Assembly: GCA_008694505.1 (NCBI GenBank)
Contig: VZDJ01000033.1
Coordinates: 2,932,100-2,996,099, forward strand
Direction: 5' to 3'
DNA: 64,000 nucleotides
Source of the DNA: Cyanoderma ruficeps
Lineage: Eukaryota > Chordata > Aves > Passeriformes > Timaliidae
Shown here piece by piece: positions 22,991 through 37,300 of the stretch; the stretch's first letter is position 1; each line of letters starts with the position of its first letter. The notes beneath the pieces were generated by a model. The model ran no database searches and had not been told where the DNA came from. It saw only the letters and a program-made list of their open reading frames with translations. The position numbers were made by a program, and so were the translations under genes.

Positions 22991-25364
22991 TGTGGGAAAC
23001 CCCTACCCTAAATATCATCATGTTTTCCTCAGTTCTGGCTCTTTGTTTGGTTACCCCCACAGAGTTCTCCTGGGTACTCTGTATGGTTTTGAGGCACCGT
23101 GCCTGTTTTTTTTATCCCTTATTAAAGTGTTTCCATACATATTGTTTTAACTTTCACACCAATGGCTAATTAAACTGTATCACACGTCCTGCTGCAACGT
23201 GGACTTTTTTTTAATCCAATCATTTAGTGGCACACAAACTTACTTGCCACAATTTAAAACCTCTTACTATTTCTATAACTACTTCTATATCTACACTTTA
23301 AAGCTTTAGAACTTTCCACTACCTAGCTTGATGTGTTTCTACCTATATTACAAACCCACATTCTTGCTTGTGGTCTCTAAAGCAGGTAGCCTTTTCCAAG
23401 GTTTCAAGTTGAACCCTGTATTCATTTTTATATTTGGGCCTGCATGCACAAGATTTTGAGAATTTTCTGTGCCTGGAATTCCCACACCTTTCTACATAGT
23501 GCTTCCTCTGCATATTTTTTTTTTTCAAATTAAGGGGGTTTTTTTCTTTGCATTTTGCATTACTATTTAATGGATTTAATCTGCTGTTGTGTTGCTCTAA
23601 CAGGTAACATCCTGATTATTTTTTTCCAAAGTCTCCAGACCACCAAAACAGATACAGAACAAATTTATTCTGCTTGGGAAGCAAAGGTTAAGAGACTCCC
23701 CATTGATCAGAAAGTTCCTTTTATTAATCACTAAAGGATCACCTGATTCAGCACAGCTCTGTCAGTGGCAACACTCTGAGCACCTTTCCAAAGACTAGAA
23801 AGGCTTGGAAAAAATTAGCCAAGGCTGATGAGCTCTCTTAAAGAAAAGAGACCTTATGAATAGCTGCTACACAGCTGTGGCACCTCTACTTGAGAATAAT
23901 TATGTGGGAAATCATTGCCATTCTACTAACTCCTCATGACAATCCAATGTATTGAATGATTTTGAGCCCACTTGAAAACACCTTACAGGGTCTCAGGTGG
24001 GTGAATGGTTCAACGCAGAACATTACATTTTCTAATAATAAAGTATCACTCTTCATTTAAAGATGATCTGGATAAATTATTTTCTTTTGTTGCGCTCAAA
24101 ACTCAAGGCCTAATTCTGAAAAATCTAAGGGTGTATTTAATAATTAGTACAGAATGCTGACATTGTGCAATAAATGCTCTGGTAACTTTTTAGAAATAAA
24201 CTTTCACCAAGAAAGTATTTTCGTGGCTTTTTTTTTTTTAAAACCAGTTGCTTTCAAAAATCCCCAGCACACATCTCCACAAATGATAAATGAACACCCC
24301 TGAAGAGAGGAAAGTCTGACAGCCAAAACAATCTGTGCTTCAGGGAAATCACCTGACTGGATACTGGTTTTGATCAGCCCCATCAGTAAGGCTCTCTGAA
24401 TACTTAGAAACATGCCTGAAAAAGGATTAAAATCTGAATTTCATATAAAAGACAGCCCTGCAACTGTGTGTAAATGATAGACACACAGACATGTTCTCCA
24501 TCAGGAATTCCAGAGCGCGGGGTCTTGGGTATAGAAAGAGAACACAAAATGTACGCTTGTCATCATATTTTAAAGATACCTTAATATAAAAAAAGACTTG
24601 AATAACTTCTGCTATGAAATTAGAAGGAAATTATTTTCTATTTTCTGGTAGAAAATTCTCTACTTTTGAAGGCATCCTGGAAAATGACTACAACTTGACA
24701 GGAGAAACCTTTCTGTGAAGCTGTATGCTCCTTCCCATGGATGTAAAATCTCTAATTTTACCAAGGAAAAAATGATGTGATCTTTCCATGCAAATGAATA
24801 TTTGAATTTACTTCAATTAAGCCTTTCCAGAGGCACATACAGGTTGCATTTGTCCAATCCTGTACCTAAAACATCAGGCATTTTCACTAGTCAAAATGTG
24901 TTCAAAACAACTTCAAAACCTGGGAGGTGTTGGCTCATTTTAATTTAGCCTCTAAGCTAAAATTGAAGACAGAAAAAAAAAAATTATCCTAGAAGGTATT
25001 AAGCATCCAAATGCCTGAGATTTAAAATTAATTTATCATATCTTCCAAAATTATGATTTAAACAACAATATTATACCTCTAAATGCTAGTCAAATTTGAA
25101 AACAATTCCTTCCTAAGATAAAAAATTCTTTCCACCCCTTTGGTGTGGAAAGGGACTTACAGAGACTTGGCTAAGCTGGGCATTTTAGCTGCTGAACTCA
25201 GAGGTTTTTGTGTCCTATCTCCCCGTTTGCCTGATGTTTCAGGCTGGGTGGATCCGTGGAATTGCAGTGCAGGAGAGAGGCTTTACCCACGGCTTCTGTC
25301 AGCAGAACAGCTCCAGGCTGCCCACTCACATACTGTCACTCATGCTTTAGGATTTTAGCTTGTA
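22991..25364. other. Non-genic stretch, no feature recognised
   Basis: AT-rich unique DNA with T runs at 23516-23525 and 24229-24239. No coding or repeat call could be supported. Confidence 0.5.
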
Positions 25365-25789
25365 TATTTTTCATAGATTTGTAATCCTGTAAGTATTTAA
25401 TGTATAACTCTAAACTCCATATACAGTGTGAGCTGCTGTCCTCACATTTTGGTCAGAAAAAACAATTCCTCTCTAGGCCTGGGAATCAAGGACACCTCAT
25501 TGTCTCTGGGCCCAAGACATGTAAACAAAGTGAGTTGGGGGGGAGCAAACTCGGGGTAAATGACTTCATTACCTGAAGCTGTAATTGGAAGATTAACCCC
25601 CAATATGCAAATGGACCAAACTTATCAAAGTGTGAAAACCCATGACCTGTCATCCTTTTTCTGGGTGCAGCCCCTGGGTGGGTTTGTCTGCCCTAAATGT
25701 ACATGAAGGCTTTCAATAAATGGAACTGCTTTTTATTCCCTCAGTTCTGTCTGCCCTCTGTTTTTAGGTAGTCCCAAAATGGCATCACA
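25365..25789 (+). mobile_element. LTR-like repeat, family C copy 1
   Basis: This aligns over about 420 bp with 42800-43260. Shared landmarks are GTGAGCTGCTGTCCTCA, AACAATTCCTCT, GTAAACAAAGTGA, TACCTGAAGCTGTAATTGGA and TATGCAAATGGACCAAA, followed by AATAAA at 25715-25720. It ends GGCATCACA. The poly(A) signal and the CA end fit an LTR on the plus strand. The 5' boundary is uncertain; similarity fades upstream of the TATATTTTTCA motif. Confidence 0.7.
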
Positions 25790-28700
25790 CTGACATACAC
25801 ATAACAACTCCTTCTTTTGCCTTTTCTCCCAAAACCCAAATGCCCATCACACAACAGATGTTGTGTCCAGTCCCATCCTCCACCTTCCCTTCTCTCCCTT
25901 CGGCCTGTGCATTTTTGGGCTCGTGGGGCTGCAGGGATGCTGTGGATGCCACAGTGACAGAATCCCACAAGGACAAAGCACTGACACTAACGACTTGTGT
26001 CACTAAACCCTGTCCCTTGGAGGGATTTGCAGCCATGAATCAACATTATTACAACTGATCTAGACTTAGGGAAGACCTGAGACATGAAAATTATGTGGAT
26101 ACCTGCAGGCATCCATCGGGATTTGGGAATCAATAATGTTGGGCTCGGTACAATAAAATATATCCACAAATATATTCAGAAACACCAATTCAGAACAGCT
26201 AGCACTTGGCTCCACATACACAGAATATTCCAGTTAATATTTTTAAATACAACAGCAAATATTTAAATATAGATGCAAATAAATTTAACTGACTCAGTAT
26301 GCAGTGGGCTGGTATTTTCAAAGCATCTGGAAAACTAAATTGGGCTCCTCACATAGAGGCTGAGGAGTTTAGAGAAAAATCTGCCCCACTTTTAATACCA
26401 CATTCACAGCAAGCTCCCTACAGTTCAAAATGAATGATTTCCAAAGCTCCTTGAGGGTCAGCATATTAGCTGTGAGGTTTAGTTTATTAACTGTGAGATC
26501 CTGGGATGAAAAGCATATGAAGCAAGTTTGTTATAATTGTCCAGTCATGTTTCTGAAGTATGTTTAGACCACTGCTCCTTGCACTTGAAAAATGAAATTA
26601 TTAAAATATATATGTAATTTTAATAGTTGTCAATTCACTTACTTGATTTTCAAATCTTTTAATGAATATTTAGTTGGCATGAATAATTGTCATTAAGCAC
26701 CGAGGATTGCTAAACAAGGATAAATGTTGTTTACCAAAACTGCTTTCCATTGCATCATCTGTACTGCTTGACAGTGAAGAAAAATCAATTTATCCCCATG
26801 ACCAATTCTTTGCCATTCAACAATTGCAGACAACATTTTGCCTTTATCTTTTAGTTCAAGTCAAGTCTTTTAGTTCAACTCAAAGCATTTCACGGTTATT
26901 TTGAAGGGCACATGACAACTCACCTGATATTTGAGATAAAAAAACACATTATTTCTGAGTATCTCAGCTGAATTCCAGCACCTCTGAGGAACAGCAGCAA
27001 TCCACAGTAAGGAGGAACATCAGGAAATGCTCATTTCTGGCCTCTCCCCATCCCATTCTCAGTCCATAACCACATTCCCTTCCTGATGTGCTCCAGGCCA
27101 TAGTGAACCCCTCCAGAATGGCACCTAAAAACCCCATTTCAAAGAATTTACAGTTCATATAAGGACTAAACCTGCAGACAGGGTTTTGCAAAAAAACCTG
27201 AAAGCAATGGACACAACTGAGCTGGAGGTTTGAGTTATTTTTGCACAAAATTGTTCTTCCCTGTACCTGGGCTAAAGGAAGTAAGAGCACACACAGGGAA
27301 GGTGTCTCTGCTACAGGGAGCTTCTGAAGCCTAAATCAAATGAGATGGAAGCTGGCATCCATTTCATAAGTAATCTACACATTTTTGCTTAGATTTCTAA
27401 TAGTAACTTTTAAATTTTTTAATAGTAACTTTATGTCAAGTATGGCCAGTGATTTTAGTAGCCACTAATCCCTGATACCCATGACAGAAGTATGAACCAC
27501 ATCTCTGCAGACGTGAGGGGAGGCAGAGCACACAAAACTGACAAATAAATGTTTTCAGCAGCTTTTTATGGTGGATCAGAAAGGCAACTTGGCAAACAGT
27601 GCACATACCACACAGCACAAGTACCTATTTAGGATATTTAAAATACCATCTGTCTGCAAATAAAGTGGATTTAAGTAAAGCTGGGCAGCACAGGATGTTT
27701 GTTCCAGGAAAAACTTATTTTAAAGCAGCATTTGCCACACCAGATGAGATCAAAGGTCATCTGTGCTTCAGCATGATCTAAGGCCAAAAGCATCTTTCTA
27801 AAGGCAGGGACTGGGGTGGGTCAATCTAGCAATACAGCAGAATATAAAGAGAAATTTCTGGGATATTATTTTCCTTCTCCTAAGCAATGCAACAGTCCAT
27901 GGGTTTAATTCAATGGTACTCGAGATTCTCAAGTTTGAATGTCCAGCTTATCTGAGAGCGTAGCTGTAACTGGAGCTTTATCAATTCACATCAGCAAAAC
28001 ATGCTTCTTTCTCAAATGAGCCTGGGAAAACATAGCTACAACCCTTTTAATTGCCAGAACAAACTCTTTGGGACTCTGCTAGTATGAAATGATCACTTCT
28101 AATACATGACTAACCACTTCCATTCCAACACAACCTTTTGCAGCACTGCACTTCAGCATCCTGTAATCAGGAGAGGCCTGGGTGCCCCCTGACCAGGCAA
28201 TTGAGACTGAAAAGTTAAGCTGCAAAGTCACAAAGACATAAACAGCTGAAGTGGGTGACCCCAAACTGTTCTGCTCTGCTTCCACCTATGAGAAGCCCTC
28301 TGTAAGGTCACAATTTGTTAAACTTCTTAAAACATTCCCCTCGTGCTTTTTTTAATCAGTTCTTCTTCACATTTGTAAATGTTGCCCACAATTCCTCACA
28401 AGTGAAGAATACACACTTGCATATAATTAAGGCCTAATCACTCAAAGACATAAACCAGGAATTAATTTCACTGGCACACGCATTTCAACAGCAACAGGCA
28501 GCTCCAAGTAACCTTTGGGATCCCCTGCATTCATCTGTATGCAAAGATGGTCACAAAGCCTTGGCATCTAGGAAAGCAGAACAGATGGGGACCACATCCA
28601 GATTAAGTGATTTCAAGGAATGCTGGCACGGAGCTAAGAACTAAGCACAGATCTTGCAAGTCCCAAGTGCACATCTTTTCCACAAGATCATTTATTCTCT

Positions 28701-31676
28701 GTCAACAGAAACTTCTGTGTGAAACAAACACAAAAAATAGAAGGCAAATATCAGCCTGTAACTCAGGTCTTGGGCAATAAATGCAAGTTGTGATTTTATT
28801 TCTTAAAATAAAATATTAATCACAGAGGTTATTTAAACCTAAACCAAACTCTAAAAAGAACTTGTAAAGCAATTACCGGGTTATAGAAATAACCCATTAA
28901 GTAAATGTAATGTAAAAACGGGTTGAACCACACCCACACAATTTCTCTCTGGAACGTTTTCTACCCCGAGCTGATGTTTCACCAAAAATGCCTGAAGTTT
29001 TGGGAAGTTTAGTATCTCAGCTGAAATTCAAGCTTCCACAGTATCCTTCTTATAAAGTTGACATCTCTCTGTGTTTGCTTCCCAATGACAGGTAGCCTTA
29101 TTCGGTACAGTCAGGCCACCTAGATCTGCCATCTGATTCTCTGGTAAAAAAAATCAAGGTGCTACAGATCAGCCCATTGCTGCTCTTCCCTCCCACTCAT
29201 CTCCTGCATAAGGTGAGATGAGCAGATATATGTTGATTAAAAGAATTTGATCTTCAGACTACTTTGCAGGTGTTTTTCATTTCTAACATCTTGTCCATCT
29301 ACAAAAGAGCCTGGTTCTGCCACTGTTACTCCTACTGAGGTTTTTTCTGTAGAACAGTCCCACCTATTTCAATGAGATTGTTTGCAGAATAAAATATTAC
29401 TCAGTGAGAAAAAGCCCAAAACATATCTGAACGCGCAAAGGTTCTTGTATCTGTCAAAACATTTTTCAACAATTCCTTCCTGTAAGTTTGGGAGCAATGT
29501 TCACCCAAGGCATGTTAACCACCAGGTAACAAATCATTCCCTGCTATTCATTACTAGACACGTCTACTCCAGCAACAGAAACACAGTGCCACACAACACT
29601 GGGCCATTAGAGAATAAGGCCAGCTCTTTAAACATTTCAAATTTGACTAATTCTTTCACTGAGGTCTTTCTTAAAGACTCCTTTTCTATGAATGTGTTTT
29701 AAATATTAAAAAAAGAAACTAATACAAGGAAAAATCCGTGGATTAACGTTAAGCCCTTTTTTTTCTGCAATTATGATTAAATCTTCCTTTTCCTACTGTA
29801 TTTTGCAGGTAGTCTTGCAATTTTTTTTTGCCTGTGCAGTCCCGTTTGAGAGCCTCTTTAATTCTCCTTGTGACACAGAGCAGCAGTCACAGGGCACAGA
29901 GCCAGGGCAGTAACAGCACACTGGGGGGAAACAACTGTCCCCTCCACCCACACACTGATGTATGTCTGTACACATTTTATCCATGCCATCAATGTTCTGT
30001 GCACTCAGTCACTGCCTGTGCAAAGGTGGAATAGGGAAAGCAGCAAGGCACATGCAGTTTAGGAGATGAATTACACTTGTGCAGCAGCTTAAGTACTCCC
30101 CTCCCTTAAGATACTCACTTTCAGCTTGGAGTGATAAGAATATGTTGAACAATTGCTGTGGTTTCCTAGCAGAGCTCAAATGATTTTACATTGTGCGTCT
30201 ACGGCCCCATAAAGTCTTCCTGAAGTTTTTACAATGTTTAGATGAATATTTAACATTCAGCAACGCAACACTGTTTTACAACTTTCCTACTTGACTTAGT
30301 GCTTGCTGTTTTATTTTGGCTACTATATTGCTGGTAGTTTTTATTTGCATAAAGTTGCTTCACTAAAGAAATAAAGATGTATTTCAACTGAAACAACCTG
30401 GAGCAGGAATATTTTTTTCCCTTTCTTATGCCTTGTTTCCCTAAAACAAAAAAAAAAATCTTGAACTGCTGGAAACAGGAGCAAAGAAAAAGACAGACTC
30501 CTGGTAAGTAACAAGCCTTGTAAGAAGCACTTTAGGTAATTATACTTCAGGGCTACCTTTCATATTGAAAGTTAATTATCATGTAACAAATACATACAAT
30601 ATGATGAATAATTAGGTATCTAAACTGTTTCTTAAACTTTAGTGACAATCTTCTACAACTAGGTTGCTAATAATTATCTGTGCAACACTTATCAGCTGCA
30701 TCCAGATATCCCTTTACTACCCTCAAGAAAAAGGCAGCTATCAGACTTGCACCTTCCTGAGGGGGCAGGATGTGGACACAACTGATTTATTAAGCTGCAA
30801 TACTTATGAGCTGGACTGAAGTAAGCCCTCTATTAATAACAGAAGTTAAATCCTTCATAAGTTTAACATTTTTGTCATTTGGTTTTTGGTTTTTTTTACA
30901 CTTCTCCACGTTTATCTATTTTACTGCTCTCACCTTGACCTACTATTTCCAACAGCATGGAAATCAAGCTTAAACTCACAGTGGCACATACTGCATAACC
31001 CCAAGATGGAAGATTTTACATCTCCAGATATAAAGAAATCCCAAAATCTACAGGCTGTTATCCTACACATGGTTTTGGTAGCAATTACATGAAAGGCAAA
31101 TGTGCTCTGGCAAGAACGGTCTAAGATATTATCCCTCTAGCATTGTTGCAAGCAGGAATAACATTAAATGATCTTAAGTCACCTCTAGGCAGCACCCATT
31201 GCTTGGGCACACCAGCAGAGGCAGGTTCAGGAGAAGGAGGACACCTCCATCTTCCTCTCCTCTCCCCTGCTCTCAGGACATCTATCTCAGGATTGATAGT
31301 TCCTCTGTAGTCAACACCTGACCTAAAAATGCAAACAATTTACTTTTATACTCTTCTAGCAGAGGATTTTCCCAAGTCTAAAAATGTTCATTGAAACACA
31401 AGCTGGAAAGAGCCACCCTCCTTGATTCATTTGTGCATTTCATTACCACCTTTGGACCCAAATCCTGCCCCTTTCTCTCAGGTGAATGAGCTTTCCCCAG
31501 TACCACCTGTGTCATGGTGCCCCTCTCGGAGGCTGCTCTCATCTTTTGAGAGAATTTCTTTTCCATGACCAGTGCTGAGTTTTTGGAGGGGCTGGCAGAT
31601 AGTGAACACCGTCCTCTCTATACTACCTTTGCTTGTCACTAATTTGAAACATCTGATTCTTCCCAACATCAGATGT
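25790..31676. other. Non-genic stretch, no gene recognised
   Basis: Unique-looking DNA. The block 26580-26710 is notably AT-rich with several TAAT cores and might be a conserved non-coding element, which only comparison could show. No gene or named repeat was found. Confidence 0.45.
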
Positions 31677-31707
31677 GAAGCATATGAAAATATGCTTCAT
31701 ATGCTTC
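31677..31707. repeat. Perfect hairpin with a duplicated arm
   Basis: GAAGCATAT (31677-31685) pairs perfectly with ATATGCTTC (31690-31698) across a 4-nt loop GAAA. The right arm is then repeated at once (31699-31707), so the left arm has two alternative partners. Confidence 0.9.
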
Positions 31708-33409
31708 AGATACGAAGCGCCATAGAAAGAAGCATAAGGCAGAAACATGGGAAATATAAAACTACAATACAATAATACCATGAAGAATGTATTTAAACCC
31801 ACACATGAGTGTGTCTTGCTGATGTAACACAATCTCACTTTTTCTCCTGTTATTTCATAATTTTCCTCAGATTAGAGAGGATCTTCCTGAGGGAAGCACT
31901 GAACTCTCCAGTTCCCCTTGCTTCAATGTCACCAGGTACAAAACCCCCAAGAAAGCTGAATCTGTACAGAAGATGGAAAGGGAGAGCTCAGCTTAGCTGC
32001 GTTACTCTTTTATACTTTGGAAATGATTAATGGATTTGCTGGAACTGTTTACAGAAATGCTTAACTGTAAGCAAGTATTAAAGGATCTCAAGAAAGTTCT
32101 AAATTAGAACTGATCAGAAATCCAAATATTAATCCTGTGGTAAGGACAGAAATAATGCTGTGAAATTCAATGAGTTTAATTTTAACCCAGTGACTGCCAG
32201 GCAAGATGGTCTATCACATCACTGCCATAAACCAGGGACATTTTTAATTAGCTGTAGCCAGGGATAGGGGAGAGGAAATGAACTTGACCAATGCACCAGG
32301 TGATGGAGAACCCACCCTCCAGGAGTGTTCAGAATATCACATGCTGAACTGTCCCAAATAGCAGCTAAAGAAAGACCATCCAGAGCTTTTTGAAGGCAAA
32401 ATACAAGCAAAATACAGGTCATTCTGGTAATTGCTGCATGCATTAGGCCACTAGGTAGATAATACTGCTGACAAACCTTCCTCCTCCTGAGCATAAATGA
32501 CAAGATAACCTGAAACAAAAGAGGTTTGACTGTCTTGTAACATCAATTACACATGAAAATATATCCTTGCAACTGCATTCTTATGAAATGCATTATTAAC
32601 ACTGTTGGCATGTTCACTGTAACACAGTGGAGAAATAATTTAGTAAGACTGATTGAGGCAAGGAAAAAAAAGTCTATCTTACAAGCAGAAGTTAAAGGTT
32701 GCCCCTCTGATTTGCTGCTCAAAATGTTTGAGGATGTCAAATGAGTTCTAGTTTTTGCACATGAACGCTATTGCTCTGCAGAACCCAGATATTGCTGTAA
32801 ATTGAGCTTCAGGCACAGGTACGTAAAGGTACAGTAGGAGATTTTGATCATCATATATTAGGAAATAAAATCTGGCCCAATGCATTTTTATATTGATATG
32901 TAATAATAAAGCACCCATGGGATTCACCAAAGAGGCCTGTAGGGAAAGTCCTGGAAGTAATCTGTGCAGTATTTATGGACTGATCACTCAACAACTGATC
33001 ACCAATGGTTACTACAGGTGCACTAAAGCCAACAAGAACCTGTTGTCCTCCTGCACTGCAGGATCTCTGTCACGCACTAGAGCTCACACTGACACTGACA
33101 AAAAGCAATGACTTTACCAGCTGATGATAAAAAAAGGTGGCAGAGCCAACTCAGAAACGTTTCCAACAGTGAAACACAACTCATTGCACCAGCCTGCAGT
33201 GGGGGCACTCCCAGCTGCTGGGGGTTTACCTAAAAACCTCCAGTTTGAGTGCTGATAGAGGAGGAGGATATTGTGTACAAGGTCAGCAGGAGGCACCAAG
33301 CCAACCCTGACTGTAGCAATGGATTTGAACAGCTCAGACCACAGTGTGCTCCAGCCAAACCATCTTTAGTCGTTCTTATCAGAACCCTCTGGAATTCATC
33401 AAGATCACT
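31708..33409. other. Non-genic stretch, no feature recognised
   Basis: No coding, RNA or repeat feature could be supported; frames are at most 99 codons without motifs. Confidence 0.5.
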
Positions 33410-33690
33410 AAGATATAAACCATTCTAAAATAAGAAAGAAGAGGCTGAGAAACAGAATACCAAGACTGCAAGGACTAGATAAAGGAGGGCCATGAAGCAC
33501 TGGACTGTAACCAATCATATTTCCTGAAAGGTGCATGCTGAATGCATGGACAAGATAGAGACACCAATCAAGTAATCTGTGATCGCGTGAAGAGTAGTTT
33601 TAAAATGTATAAATATAGCTTAATGTAAACAATAAATGGCTTCTGCTTAGTCATATTAGTTAGTCATCCAGAAGTCCTGAGCTCCCACAC
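33410..33690 (+). mobile_element. LTR-like fragment
   Basis: A TATA box (TATAAA, 33608-33613) lies only about 18 bp before AATAAA (33631-33636), which is followed by TGGCTTCTGC and then CAGAAGTCCTGAGCTCCC. Close TATA and poly(A) signals with this downstream text resemble short avian ERV LTRs. Exact ends and target duplication were not found. Confidence 0.55.
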
Positions 33691-33904
33691 CTGACTGCTC
33701 AGGGATGATTCAGCACTCCCCCACAGGAGCACCACTCTGCCATTGCCAGGTGTCTTTCAGCACCTGGAGGACTGAAACATCAGTGGGCACTCTTTGTTCT
33801 CAGAACTCACTGGCCTCATTCCTCTTCTCTCAACAACCCAGCATTTTAGAGATGCCTGCCATGCTCTCCTGACTTGGCCTTTCCATGAAGCAAAGGGACC
33901 TTGG

Positions 33905-34345
33905 CTGTGAGAAATGGATTTGTAGAGGATTCTCAAAGCCTGACTGGAAGCTCACATAATCTTGTGCATCTGTATGCAAACTCTGAGATGAGATATGCTG
34001 ACTTAGAAAGGCCATGGGATAGGACAGACACTGTTGAGAGAGAAATTGAACTGGAAACAAGTTTCAAACACTGGCCTTGCAAACAGACCAAGTGTTTTTG
34101 AGAATTAGAACTGTGAAAGATGCATTGTAGCAAGACCACGTGGGGTAAAATAATAGGTGATTGGTGTTAGAAGTATTAGGAGCATTGTGCAGCAAAGTTG
34201 ATAGGTTGAAAAGCATTTATAAGATATTGTAACAAAGAAATAGTTTGGCTTCTGAGCTTCTGATAGAATGGCCTTGAGTTTTACATCTCTTTGTCTCACC
34301 CTTCTACGAGATTGATAATGGAATAAAATCTTTAAAAATGCCTCT
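33905..34345 (+). mobile_element. LTR-like repeat fragment
   Basis: The segment runs from GTGAGAAATGG through GATATGCTGACTTAGAAAGG and CATTGTAGCAAGACCACG to AATAAAATC (34322-34330) and CCTCTCGGTTGCCCTG. I associate this text with a repeat common in passerine genomes, and the AATAAA near its end fits an LTR R/U5 boundary. It may continue towards about 34560. No clear TG/CA ends or duplication were identified. Confidence 0.55.
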
Positions 34346-37300
34346 CGGTTGCCCTGTCCCTGTAGAGCTGGGTTTTTTTCCAGCACTTGGCATTTCCCCT
34401 CTCCTCCACACAGGCTGGTGAGCAGTGCTGAGCTCCCCCTTTGCACCTTCCCAGCTCTAACCACCACGGGAGGAATTCTGTGCTCTCCTCTGTTCCCTTC
34501 AAGTTGTGCATTCCAGGAGTGGCATATTGCCTTCTCTAGTCTTCTCACCAGTAACTCCTAACCTTCCGTTATTCTCTTGCATTCTACCCAACCTCTGAGC
34601 TGACTTTTTAAGAATTACCACAAATTATTCAAAAATCTCTTTCACAAGCAACAATGGCTGCTTTAAAACCCATCAACACATACAACTAGCCAGGACAGTT
34701 TTCCTCCAGTTTTGAGTTTCATCTGGCATTGTCTTGTTCCTTCATGATATTTTCTACAACTCTCAACACTCGTAGCATCCATGTAATCTCAACACTCTGG
34801 AATAACTCAGACTATTTCTTCCTACTTCAGTAAATTTTCCAGGTCAGTTATGAGCATAGTGAATGCTGTAACTCTAAGCTCCACTAGTAATGAAATCTGG
34901 TCAGTAATTAACTGTAACACTCTGGGGGGGGGTTAACATGTTTATTTACAATGGATATCCACAAGACACTGTTCTATAAATGCTTACTCTGTAACAGCCT
35001 GGATGCTTTAGGAGCCTTCAGTGAAAAGATCCTTTTCAAGCTTTTGGAAATACAAACAACACATCAAGCAGATCATTTTTCTCAATCTTTCCCTTCAAAG
35101 AGATCCAACAGAACAACAATACTTCATCTTCCTTTGCAAAGAGGTAATGATTTTTTTTCTACTGATATTATATTCATTCATAACCGAGAAATGTTATCAT
35201 TTTCACTATTCATAAAAATATGTATTGGCTTAACAGAAATTGCCAAAGGTGGCACCTCTGAAAAAGGATACAATCTCTTCTATCACAGGTATACTGTGAT
35301 GAAAGCTCTATGGGAAGCACGGAATGAATCTCCTATTTGCATAATCTAATAAACAGGGATTGTTCCTTGAAATAAAGGGAAACTTCTTAGAAAAGAGAAG
35401 GGATAATGAAGAAGGCTCTTGATACAGGACATCCAGATTTTGCAATGCAATGAATGTTCTTAGTTCGGCAGTGCAGCTCATGGTTTGCTAAAGTGATGAG
35501 GCACTGTCCAAGGTGCAGGTCACAGTCCCAGCTTTTACAATGTCCCATCGAGCTTGCTTTGGGCTGGTCCCAAATATTCCCACTACAAGCCTTCATCTGC
35601 TGGATTTACACAGCTCCAGCTCTGTCAGGTCAAATACACCTAAATCACAGCCTCATTACGCAGGAAAATTGTACTCAACTCCCCTCACTCATCATAACCT
35701 GTCACACTCCAGACCTAGGTACCAGATAAACCTGGGCAACAAGTGCCACAGAAGCACCTCCCAGGGAGCCATCGATGTTCCCAGCATTTTGCCACAAGTA
35801 AAATACATCATTGTTGGTGTTACCATTTATCAGAGAAACAACATGATTTGCCCTCCTGCACAGAGCTGCTGCACTGCTTCCCTGGTTACCATTTATGCCT
35901 AATACCAGGATGTAGGACACTACGACCTGCAGGGAATGCACACTTCAGGGGCTGCACTGGTGTTTCAGACTAGGCTCCTTTAATCAATGGCTAAAGGAAC
36001 AGAAGTGTTCCTGCTGATTATTACACACATGCTTTTAAAGGGCTCACAATATCCTTAAAAAAAAAAAAAAGAAAGTTCCAGCCATTTGTTCTGACTCATT
36101 TTGAAGAGCAGTGCTAAAATAGGATCTGAGTACACTTAATTGTGTTCAGGACACTGGCAGGAGGAATGACAATAGTATGAAAAAATTAACACACAGCTTA
36201 GATCAATCATTACTCAATTTTCTGGAGAGCTGGTGCTCTCCATGTGCCATGTGCTGAGTAACAACCGACTTCATTAAGCTAAAATGGATCTTTAGTAAAG
36301 CAACTATTTACAGAGCAGCTGCAGCCTGCTGTTCCTGACACGTGCAGAGGGGGTGATTTTCAGATAACCCTTCCATTCTCCAGCTTCTATTCCCTCCTAA
36401 ATTCACCATATCTAAAAAGGACAAAGTGCTAAAAAGGATTCTACAGGGTCACCCTATTTCTACTTTGAAAAATAAACCTAAATCCTTTTTTCATCAACTT
36501 TTTGTGATAGTCAATTCTGACCTTAGAGAAAGGATGTGCAATACCCTCACTCCTCCAGTAATTAGAGGCCCTATTCCCAGTATTATTATTTTTTACCCTA
36601 TTTGCAGCTGTTTGGGTTTTTTTTAACCAGGGGCTGAAATACAGAACATCAGCACAAGGGCAATGTAATTAATGTGTTTTTTTTCTGTTAAACCAAAGTT
36701 CAATCCGATGCTTCTTGAAAAGCCTTAAAACCACAGCAGCTCTTTGCTTCTGTGTTTGATCTCGCTGCAAGAGAGTGACCACTACCAGGTTCATTAAACA
36801 CAGCTTGATGATTGCCCCCTGCTCAGGCTTTTTCAGCACTCTGCAGCCACAGTGAGCCCACGGTTTAATCCTGCCATTCCTCCCACTGTGCAAACAGCTC
36901 TGTCTGCTGGGAATGTGCTAATCAGGCTCCATAGGGCCGATCACACACCATAAACACGTCACAACAGCAGGCTGAATTTACCAATTTGCTTTCCATTCCT
37001 GCTGTTCTCTTCCTCTTCTGACTTCCAGCTCCTGTTTCCATTTGAAACAACACAGTTTTTCTAGGAAGAACAGGTATATCTTAGGAAAAAAGTACCTAAA
37101 CACTCAAAACCAAAACCAATTGATTCTTTGCTAAATATTCCTATGTTTTAGAAACACCTGGTTTTGAAACCAGTCCCAGCCCAAAAGCACCAGTGTCATG
37201 TTCCTCCTCTCTATTGAAACCCCAACATTTACAGTACTTTCCGAACCTCAGTGGCAGTGCTTGGCCTCTAGGCCTTTAGTTTCCTAGCTCTGATGATTTT

